From NCBI GenBank assembly GCA_000969725.1, contig JXSR01S035014.1: a DNA stretch of 24,466 nt; one strand, given 5' to 3'. The position numbers and the translations under genes were made by a program. Source of the DNA: Ophiothrix spiculata (lineage: Eukaryota; Echinodermata; Ophiuroidea; Amphilepidida; Ophiotrichidae). Every line of letters begins with the position of its first letter. Within the stretch, counting starts at the first letter, position 1. The notes below the pieces were generated by a model. It was not told the DNA's origin. It did no database searches and was given only the letters and a program-made list of their open reading frames with translations. Positions 1 to 11,100 of the stretch are shown here, one piece after another.

Positions 1-1850
1 AAAAGTGGACATGAGAAAAATTTTGAAAAAAGGATGTAACTATTCAATGAAAAATGCTACCACCATATATTTGGTATCAAAAGAAAGCTATTTTGAAGCT
101 CTTTAAAATTAATTTAATTTTGAAAAGACTGAACAAAAATGTCTATGAAATTTCTTTAAAAAAACTAATTTTTGGTCAAATTTCTTGATTTTCATAATGA
201 AAAGTAGTAATTTTTATTTCATTTTTTCAACACATTTTGGTTGTTTACTTGGGTGTTATTGTTCTAAATGGCTTAAATAAGGATCAAATTTACACATGAG
301 GTTGTATTTTTTGTTAATCCTGACCAGGCTCTACGGTTCGGTGCACCCAACAATCAGCGGACAAATTGTCCTTCCGTTACCGTCCTTCCGTGTCCATGAT
401 CCCTTCGCATTTCACATTGTTAAAACATAACCGTAGAAAATATTTTGAAGTGGAATGTGGCAAACTATTGCAGAAACACCAAGCAATACATTCAGTAACT
501 TTGAAATAAAATTTCTTCATATATTTCATAAAAATTTTCAAAAATGTACTCAAGGTGAAAAACCATGTCCGTTTTGCTGTCCTTCCGTAACCGACCTCAT
601 TAATATGCATATTTTGCGACAGAGAAATTTTTATGAAAAAATCCCTGTTGAATATGAATGCTTTCAGGTATACCCAACTAAATATGGAATTAGTTTTATT
701 TTATCCAATTAAATTTTGGCAATGTATGTGTTTGAAATACAGACAAATTCTGTGATTGTTCTTCCGTTACCGTTAAATTGCCCATATGGTGTAATGATGT
801 ATACAAATTGTTATTTGTTTTTTATTGATTAATTAATTATTTAATTGGAGAAGCTTTAATTATTGAGAAGTTTGATTGCTACCGAAAGTCAATTTTTTTC
901 TAGACAGAATGACATTTTGCAATTTTATGGTGATTTCCAATACTGTAAAATAGGCCATATATTGCATGAACCAGATGATAGAAATTTCCATTATTAGATC
1001 GTTTTTGCCGACACTTAATTAAATTTTGGGAGTTCTAAATTGCTATAAAAGTTAACTATATATTTACTCACATATTGTAACTGACTGTGGGAAATTCCCA
1101 GTGTGCTAAAAACGAGAGTATGTTTGTGCAGAGATGGAAACTTTGCTCGGGCTGGGTGATTGTTGAGCAGAAGTGAAACTAGCTCTGTTGAAATTGGCTA
1201 GAGGAGCGTAATTTTGTTGAATGGAGTTATACCGATGGATGAAGAAAAGATTTTGTCTTTGAAGTTAGCGATATATTGGAGATCAATTCGGAGAATTTGG
1301 ACGACCTGTGTGTTATACATTATCAAAGTGGATGATTAACGTACCAACATGTGACACATTTTAACGTTTTAAAGTTTTATAAAGCCCAGAAGAGTTTTAC
1401 TGTTATTACTGGACTATTGTGTCGAAATCGCTGTTGGTTTTCGTGAGGAACGTTTTGGATGAATACTTCTGCCACCTGGTTTCCGGGAATTGATTTACTG
1501 CAAGTGTATATTCAAGATCTTTGTGCTTCAGAGACTGAACAATTTCGGACTATAAAGTAACTGTAATTATATACTTTGGAACTGTCCTAGGATCTTGCGG
1601 ATTTCGCAGAGGATCCTGTAAGTCTGTAAAGTAGTAATCATAGTGGTAATTAAGAAAACAAAAAAAACTTATCTAAGTTGAGCTAAGTGTTTGGATAGTT
1701 ATGTAGGCCTATATACAGTGCAGTTGTTTGTGTTATTTAAGAACCCTTGAGGTGATTTTGGCCTCGGTCAATTTTAAATCCTTGACCGTAACAGGATGTA
1801 AATTTTCTCTATATCCTCATCTGGTATATTTGTTGGAGACAACAAGGGTT
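1..1850. other. Non-coding DNA 3' of the last recognised exon
   Basis: No VWC, FN3, transmembrane or other recognisable exon was found on either strand. The first 800 bases are AT-rich and contain three spaced copies of a TGTCCTTCCGTTACCG-like motif. A block around 1080-1640 is visibly less AT-rich than its surroundings. Since the gene leaves FN3-D in phase 1, this stretch is most simply the start of the next intron. Confidence 0.6.
367..772. repeat. Spaced repeats of TGTCCTTCCGTTACCG
   Basis: The motif occurs at 367-382, again with small changes at 578-593 (GTAACCG) and 757-772 (TGTTCTTCC), at spacings of 211 and 179 bases. A half copy (GTCCTTCCG) follows the first one directly. The short open frames over this region show no domain. 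It may be part of an unclassified mobile element. Confidence 0.5.
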
Positions 1851-1856
1851 ACTCAC

Positions 1857-2171
1857 CAATTCTTCTCAATGTTGTCACTTGTAGCGTTTTTGATCTCACT
1901 TCCCTAGTCAAAGTTCCATTATCCCACAACCCTAGCAATTGAACATGATATGTTGAACTATCAGATAAATTATGTAATGTGTATGAGAGTGCAGATGGCT
2001 CCACTAGTTCTGATTCTATTATGGAAGAATCGTATGAATCTAACACAACAAGTCGCCAGCCAATGATAGAGTCTGTGATCTCAAATGGCAAAGCTTCCCA
2101 TCTCACACTCAACGACGTGTCTGTGGTTCCAAATACTTCCATATGAAATGGTTCGCCTGGATAAGGTTTGG
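1857..2171 (-). CDS. Exon: FN3 domain D (unsplit)
   Basis: The exon spans 315 bases, phase 1-1. The acceptor is TTATTTTTTCAG above 2171 and the donor GTGAGT at 1851-1856. The peptide begins SKPYPGEPFHMEVFGTTDTS and continues LSVRWEALPFE, GWRLVVLDS and LHNLSDSSTYHVQLLGLWDN, with the FN3 tryptophan, the leucine and the Tyr-x-Val-x-Leu of strand F. Sequons NLS and NGT are present. Phase-1 exit shows that the gene continues below 1857. No further exon was recognised in 1-1856, so the transmembrane region and tail probably lie outside the window. Confidence 0.85.
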
Positions 2172-5100
2172 CTGAAAAAATAATAAACAAAAGACATTAG
2201 ATTCTGAGGAAACAAATTGTCGTGTTAACAAGGGAGTCTTAATTATGAAGCTTCTTGTGTAAACACGCAATCTTTGTGCATCTCAATTTTGCAAGATGTC
2301 TCTTTCTCTGCACCCAGTTGAAGAAACATGCGACAATGCTCGCAATTAAGGGCCACTTGGCAAATGTTGACGCACATAAAAGAATATATTCTCAAATTTA
2401 AGGATTGAAAATCAGTTTAATTTGACTTTCATTTAGACAAAGAAAAACATACATTAACACCAATATCCTCTCTACTCACATGGAATCCACAGCGTATCTA
2501 TTTCCAACATATTTGTGTTGACAGTAACAGCTACTTTAGGATTGCCAATCAACACAACCAGATTCACAACATAACTTCTTGCTGGTCTCAGATCTAATAT
2601 AGTATACTGCCTCACTTCTGGTCGGAAATTGACTGTGGTATCCCAGGTTGGGCCATCGTAGGATAAAGCCCTGTATTTCAGTCTAAACTCTCCGATGTAT
2701 TTTCTTTGTATATCTGTAAGTGGCGGCCATGTTATCGTGGCATTATATGCAGTGACGTTGACTGCGCTAATGTTAACGTGGAAGGCTGAGAGAGGCAGAG
2801 GTAGTGATGGCAGATTGTCTTGTCCTGATGGTGGACCTGAAACATAGAATTAATGCATGAGAACACACTTGAATACAACCGCGGACAGGCAGTACTGAAG
2901 ATAGGCCTTGATTGAAATGTTTTAAAAGCTTTTAGTCGATAAGTGTTAACTCTAAGGTATATTGTTTAAAGTATTCTTTTAAGGTATGCATTTTGTTGTT
3001 AGCTGTTGCTTTGACAAGAAACATAAATAGTTTTATTTAGATGTTTATAATTCTTTTGAGAAGGTCTTGATTTCAGATTTCAAAGTTCGTATGTTTGTTT
3101 TTTTCATTCGAAACATTACTGGAATTGTTCAAAATGTTATTTATAAAAATACACTATTTATGGCAAATTCTATAAATATACTTTAAATTGAAGAGTGATG
3201 GGCACTCAGACCTGTGAAATACAGGTCGTCCCCTTTAACTTTTTTACTTATACTTTAAATCAAATTGAGAGAATCCTTATCATGAAGAAATACTTTAAAA
3301 ATAGAAATAAGAATCTCGTTTAAGGAGGTGAAATAAATGATGGTGATATACTTACTGTCCAAGCAAACCCATTCTTTGCAACACGTGTCAGGCACACTGA
3401 CTTGGACAGGGTAGTTACAGTCCTTAGCTGATGGTGACGAGCTGCAAATATTCTGACATGTGACCTGACCTTTGTTACAATTACAGCGCATGTCACATCC
3501 AGAACGCCACTCCATACCGTCAGAATAGATGTTATCCTTGTAACTGCAATCACCATCTGCAAGTTTGATACATACAAAGATTATAGCATTGTCATCATTT
3601 CTTCGCGTCTAAAACTGGTTAGGACATGGAATCAGAATGTTGCTAAAGACACCTTGGTGACAATTATGAATCTTTTAGTCTACTAAAACATATTTTGGAA
3701 CTAAGGAAAAACAACTGATAATCATATTATCATTATGGTGAATTTAATGTTACCCTAAACTTGTCCACTGCCGCACAAATGAAATTCTCGTATGGCTAGA
3801 AGCACTGCAATCATTCCACGTTTTCTTACTTTTCATTCTATAGCATTATTGGGAAGGAAAACATTTTCTTTTGGAAACCTAATCATTCACATAAAAACAC
3901 AAAAGTGATTGATAAAAATGAATGTAACCCTAAATAAAACAATATGGCTATTGCCACACAAGTGAAATGTATACATCTAGAAATACATCTTTTGTGGCAT
4001 ACCTCGGAATTAAGATATTCTTTGTCATGTTTGTGGGCACCTATAAAAGGGCAGATATTTCGACTTGCTATCCAAGTAAGTGTATCTTTTTGTACGTACC
4101 ACTAGGGTAACACCTCCATTCTGGACAGCATTCTCCTTCAACTAGAACCTGCTGTGGATTGGGGCAAACATCTGAAGCAAGGAGGTCTGTCTGGGGACAC
4201 CTCTCACGACAGATTGTTCGGCCTGCAAGACATTCACATTGCGACTCACACCCATCGAAGAATTTCTCTTTGTGTTGGTAAACCAGGCTTTTGTATGTAC
4301 ATGGTTGAGCTGTGGAAAATGAAAAAATATCATAAAGTTCATTAACAATTGTTTTACATATTTTCGTTTTATTTTAATTTAGATAGTTAACATTTTGGTT
4401 GCGTTTACTTAAGCTGAATATGTCACTTTAAAAAGAAGGATCTACTTGTATTTCATTTATAGATGGCAATATCATGTCATGTTACATTACGTTGCGTTTA
4501 GTGATGTTCTGTTGATAATGTTTTGTTGTAAATAGGGTGCAACACATTGCACAGGCATTTTTGCTTTCAGTTGCATCTCCTCCATCTTGGTTTTCATGTG
4601 TTTTAAGTGTTTTGATGTTTTTTAATCACGATGGAAATAAATAAATATGAAATCGAAATATGAAATGTGATGTAAATGGCAAGGAAAAATGAGACTCACG
4701 TTTGTTTTCGACAGTTGTCACCACGAAGGTGTCTGTTGAAGGAAGGGTATTCGGCCATCTTGTTTCCATCGTGTCAGGGATGCTAACACGAATCTGAAGA
4801 TAATAGGTTGTCTGTTCTAGTAGATTGTGTATGTTCATTATTATGTGGCCTTTCACCTGCACTCCGCTTGGAAAGTCCTGTGGGCAAATACACATAATAT
4901 TTTTATTGCATAACTGTATCTTGACAACTTGATTTTCAGATTATTCAATCAAGTTTATGACATTGTCATTCTCCCTTAATCTTTCATTTCAACGATATTT
5001 TTTGAATGGCCAGTTTGCTACATCTTAGCGTCTATCTTCTTTACAACATTTCAACATATTACAGGCAAATAATGACTCCTATCGTTAGTCACCAAGGAAA

Positions 5101-8100
5101 TTCTGCTAAAGGTTCTAATGGAGACACCATATCAGAAGCAATACTCACTTTACGATATACCTTCCAACGCTTCAGATCCAGATTCTCTGTGTCAGTATGG
5201 TCAGTGTAGAATATATTGTAGCCATCCATCACTCGTACCAAGTCGTCGTTCTCAGGCGGAGTAAATCCTACAGACACACTAGTTGAATTGAATGGAAACA
5301 TGGATATGTCGCGGACAACGTTGGGGCTGGCTGTGGTAAAATCGGGAAACAAAAAGGACATCATTAAATGACAAAAAAGATTTAAAAAGAGTTAACTTTC
5401 ATAGCAACACTAACAAGAAAAAACAGTACAATTTTTTTTCTTTTGTTCCACTGCACAAATGACCTTAAAAATGTTACAGCTCTATATTGCAGTATCTTTC
5501 TTGAATCTATATATGCACAATAAGCTCGAAATTGTTTGTTGAAATCTTCATTCATTAATTGATGAATTGGCATTTTTGTAGGATTTCTCCTAACCATGTA
5601 ATGCAACGTTTAAAGAAAACTTAATAAAATTGTTACCATTTATTGATTAATTGAGTAAACTTTGACCAATAAGCTACCAATAGTTGAGAGATACGGTTAT
5701 TGTCATCATAACTTTCATATTCCTCACGTTTTGTGTTTCAGTATCGTAGTGGTTATCAGACTGGTGGTTATGTAACTTCTCCAGTAGCTGGTTCACGCAC
5801 ATCCCCTAACAACGGTGTATCCTATACTTTTATGTGGTGATCATTTCGATCATGGTTCAACACTAGAAAGCGTGAACCACTTGTTAGGATGATAATCATA
5901 TTACACGTAACACTTCGAGACTGAATTAAGTTTGTGTGTGGTAAATGAAAACAATGATGAAGCTTACGTTGTTTTGGATCATGACAAGCAATGACTTCAC
6001 AGCAATCGTCCTCATTGAGTTTTGTGATGACTGGATTGGGACACAGCGGTGTCGGCGATGGCGGTGATGGGCGAGCACACATGGGCATACATACTAGCGA
6101 TCCCTTGTCGCAGAGACAACGGCTTTCGCAACCTTCATCCATCCAGTCGCCATCTTTCATGGTAACGTTAACAGATGCTCCATAATATGTGCACTCGGGT
6201 TCCTCAGCTGCAAATGAACAACACAAATATAATTGGGCAAGTTCAATTGTGATTTCATTCTCGCCATAATCGGTGGATCTTTTCAGTGTGAATTTAGCGG
6301 CGGCAATGTAAACCTTATTCGATATTAATTTATAGACTCACCAGGTATACACTGTATGCAGCGCCCCGAGAAGGAGCATTCGCACAGGGGACCCACGGCT
6401 TAACGTGACTGCCCGAACCACGGAGCAATTAGAGTAAAGTTTCTTGCCAACTCATCAAGATCTTACGATCTTGCAAGTCCATATCTGTTGTTAACAAACC
6501 TCTTTATGGTTTGTATTTACTTGTTGGTTTGATTTAACAATACTTTATTTCATAATCATGTTTTGAGAGATGTTCTTTAAAAGCCTTAATACCTTTCAAT
6601 ATTTTTAAGTATTCACAAATGGTTGGTGTAAAGTAGCTCAGTTTTGTACAGACATTAGAATAAGTACATATTCTGTTGCAATTGTAACTATGCAGCGTGC
6701 CCCGGCAATCCCCATCCCGTAGGAAAAGGGGGATGATCAATGGGAAATAACAGCTGATGGCGGATGGATACATAGAGAACAAAGAGGATAAAAAACATAA
6801 AAAAAAAGTCTGTTTGAAGAATAGATGTAATTAAATCTATGCAATGGTTTCAAGAATACTTTTGTTGTACTTCACACCTCTAAATTGTATATTATTGATA
6901 ATAATTCGCTGCTCAGTAACTTACATTTAATAATATACGCTTATCATGCTTTAAGTTTTATCTTGAAGTAGCCTGGATCGCACGTGCTTATAATAATTCA
7001 CTTGATTTTTTTTTCTGAATGTGTTGATTGTTTTTGACAGTGCTATGATCTGTCTAGCTAGGTTTGTTCTAAAGGGCGCACCATTAGATTTCCAGGGGGG
7101 AGCAGGAAGTTTTTTGGGGAAAAAAATCCCCCTCCACAGGAACATGGAATAGGCAGAAAAACAGTAATTTACAGGGAAAAATCGCCCCTGAATGGGGCGC
7201 GAAAAAAAAATTCACCCCTAAACCCAACTTCATGTTCCCCCTTGGAAATATAAAGGTGCGCTCCTAAGAATAAAATGTTGATTAACTCCATTCCGTTTAA
7301 TGCATTCTTAAAGGGAAAAAACTATTGTAACATTTGGCACAGAAAATGTGAACCAAATGACCTAAATAGTTAACATGTTAACGCGTCTGTAAAATGTATT
7401 TTCTTGTAAATATTGGTTACATTTCAATATGTTTGGTTTTCCTACTCTATTACACCTGTCGAAAGATTCATTTACTGACATAAATGGGTTTGTTTATATG
7501 TTATTGAGGGTGAAATGGGCATAATCAAGCAAGTTACTGTTACTGTCAATACAAGAAATCGAGCAAGAAGTGGTTGGTAACAACTTCAGACATAGTCGAT
7601 TGAATACTGCCGAGTACTTGTTGACATGTCAGTCCAAGTGGCTTTCATGTTATCATCTTATCTTGTTATTCTCTTCTCAAAGAACAGTGAAGATGACAAT
7701 CAAGACCAATAATATCAAATATGGCCACATTAAAGACACGCAAGGTATTCAACAATTGAAGAGTTAATTTCCAAAAGGGGCTAAATCCATCTGAGTACTT
7801 TTTGAGAAAACCAGCAAAAACCTTTTTCTTGTTATACGAAGTTAATTTTCAAGGTTTTGTTGCTTTACACTTTATGAATTGGTCCTCTTACTAAAGTAAT
7901 ATCACTCATGGAAATCAACACTTAATTATTATTTTTTTATGTAAAGCTTTATTTTCAATTGGCAGTGGATTTAGGCCCTTTTGGAAACAAACACAGATTT
8001 CTGTGTACTGATAAACTCAATGGAAAGCAACTTCTGGGAAAAATAGTTTGGTTTCATGAAACTACTATTGTATTACTACACTATGGCAGCAATAACTCAA

Positions 8101-11100
8101 TTTTGACCAAAAGTGGATTTAGGCCCTTTTGGAAACAAGCTCTACAATTACAGTAAAGCTGATACACTAAATGCTTTTGTATGAGACAACTGAATGAAGC
8201 CCTTTGATTCGGATTTTGGTACATATATATTTTTAATTTTTATGTATGACGTTTTCATATAAAAACATGATATAAAAGAACTGCAAAAAAAACCAAAGAG
8301 TCGAGATGGCTCCTATTTATGCTCAGGTAATTTATAATTTTTGAAATATTGGAATTTATTGTTACTACAATGTATGACATTTATGACAATTGGAAAATGT
8401 ACCTATTTCTTATGCATTTCTCGCAAAACCTCAAAAAATGTATATAGAAATATGTTTTTCATCGTTTAACAAAGGTAAAGCTAAATCAACATCACCGACT
8501 TTACAAGCCTTGGCCTCCATCATTTCTATATATGAAGATTTGCCAAAAATACCCGCACTACTCAAACAATTATTCTTTAAACTTGGCATGTTTCATACCA
8601 CGTTTGGTTGAGGTTTACTCAAGCTGTGCACCCACTAATTTAAACCAATCCAAACACTACGGCATCAAATAATAAAAGATCCCTTGGTTCGGACCCCTGA
8701 AGGGCAAGTTTGACCCTTTGCTCATTATTTTAATCAAGACGTCAACCATGTTTGTAATTTAGAAGAATTGTATTTAGTCATGTTGGTATTAATAGCTCAA
8801 GACAGTCGGTTTTAGACAAATCACTTTGTTTTCCTTTGTAAAGAGTGTCCCAGAAAAACCTTACAATCTTTGCATGTAATTTTCTTGGAATTAATGGAGA
8901 GTCAGAAAGTATGTAAAGGTTGCATTTTATAGCCCATGAATTGAACTTTAAGATACCGTTTGTTTTATTTCAATCGGTAGTGTACAACAAACGTTATGTT
9001 TTATCAAATATTTGGGTGGATTTTGTCTGGTCCAAATTTTTCATGATTATTGGCCATAAAGTAGGGGTGTTTCTGAATGGACTAAAAATGGGTCACGTTG
9101 GCAAATTTAACATATCTGTCTTGTTTTTGCATGAAATTTGTTCATTTTTTAGCATAGAAAACGAGAGCATGCACATAACAAATAAGTAAACATTGTTATG
9201 GTTGAGTGAGTAGAACTCAACAGTACTTCATTTAAGGGAACTTACACATTTCTTGAAATTGGACCAGAAAATTTTACATCCAAATATTCGACACAGCATA
9301 ACTTTTGTTGTACACAACCGAATGAAATGAAACAAACGGTATCTGAAAGATCAATTCATGGGCTATCAAATGCAATCTTTACATACTTTCTAATTATCCG
9401 TTAAACCCAAAAGATGTACACGCAAAGATTGTAAAGTTTTTCTGGGACACCCTGTATTTTGTTGTTGTTGTTGTTGTTTTGTTTTGTTTTTGTGATTTTT
9501 TAAGTATCACGAACTTATTACTTCTCACATTTATCATAAATCATGGTTCAGGAAATTTCTTGAGCATGCCTTTATTAACCAAGCGAAGATTGTGCTACTT
9601 ACGTAATTGTGGACATTCCCACTGCATACAGCATTCACCAGGAACCTTGACCTTAGTGGGATTCGGACAACCCATAGATGGCGGATGGATATCTAATGGG
9701 CAGCGAGGTACACAGCTGATACTGCCGCTGAGGCACTGGCATCGCATGCTGCACTCGATGTCAAAATACTCCTCTTCTTCATAGGTGTTACCATTCATCT
9801 CACACGCTCCAGCTAGAAGAAGAATATAGGTCAAGCAATAATTTATTGGACAACATAAACGAAAATCAATATTGCAGGGCCCATTGTAAATGCAACCCAC
9901 TAGGTTTTTTTTTTGTTAACTGACGTATTCAATGGGTGATTTTAACATTGACCTATACTGTTATTTTCAATCCCTTCCAACCCTAACCATTGTTATAAAT
10001 AAAAATCCATAGTACAGTGCCAATTGTTTGTAAATGCAACATCTACCATGGATTTTTGTTTAAATTGTCCAATAAATTTTTGTTTTTCCTATAGTTAGAT
10101 ATCTCTTAACTTCTTATTTTTAGCATTTATTGAATCTATATACAATTTACATGAATTGTGATGTTATAACGACAAAATATCTGACACCCTATAATTCATG
10201 TTTTTATAGACGTGGACTATACACCCTTATACTAATTTGTATTGTCATTGTTTGACTCTACATTTAAGATTTTGATCTAAATTTAACTTCCAATGCCATT
10301 TGGAATTATTGATAATTATCTGGTAAACTAAGAATACTAGTACATGCAACTCTTTAAATACTGGGTTGATTTGGTATTTTACATGGCAGTTGAAATATAT
10401 AAAGAATTAAATTATATTTTCTTTTTACTTCTTTGACTCTTTTGGCTCTATTTGCGAAGACAAATAGATGAATTCCAATACATCTGAATACACTTACGTG
10501 GTGGTGGACATGACCAAAATGGACAGCACTCTCCCTCAGGTGGTGGGTTCAGTTCTGGATGTGGGCAAGTCTTTGGATCTGGAATCATAACGCCAGGATC
10601 CTGGCAGTAGGGTGTACATGTTTCGATCCCATTATCACAATAACACACTTCTTCACAGCCATAGTTGTAAGTCTTCCCGTGTAAATGTCTTTTGCCATCT
10701 CTAACACAGTCAGCTGCAATTAATAGTACTATTGTGTCACAGGTTGTGTCACATAGATAGGGGTAAGAGACGGGTACAAAAGTAGTTGGTTAGTTTAAAT
10801 CATAGTTAGTCACGTGGTTGCATGCTTTCACAAAAAACACATAAAATGTTGGTGAATAGATTCATCAGGTTTGTTTGAAATCCATAACTAAAATATTACT
10901 TTGTCAAAACCAGGTTTTGTACTCACGTTTTTAATATTTCGTCTCACATCGTCGGGAGACTTCGTCAGAATGAACATATGATCCACTTTGTCATATTTCT
11001 GGGCATCTGATCCACTTCTGATGAAGTGTCCCGACGATGTGAGACGAAATATTAAAAACGTGAATACAAAACCTGGTTTTGACAAAGTAATATTTTAGTT

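Noticed and set aside
455..712. 85-codon plus-strand frame
   Set aside because: No domain, no splice context and AT-rich composition; it overlaps the spaced-motif repeat.
3255..3355. Extension of the VWC 6 reading frame past LDSKY
   Set aside because: The extension begins exactly at a GTAAGT donor and loses all domain character, so it is intron read-through.
7368..7381. 14-bp palindrome GTTAACATGTTAAC as a regulatory site
   Set aside because: A lone short palindrome in AT-rich DNA with no nearby promoter is not enough evidence.
8920..9189. 89-codon plus-strand frame
   Set aside because: It lies across the arm and interior of an inverted-repeat element and shows no transposase motif.
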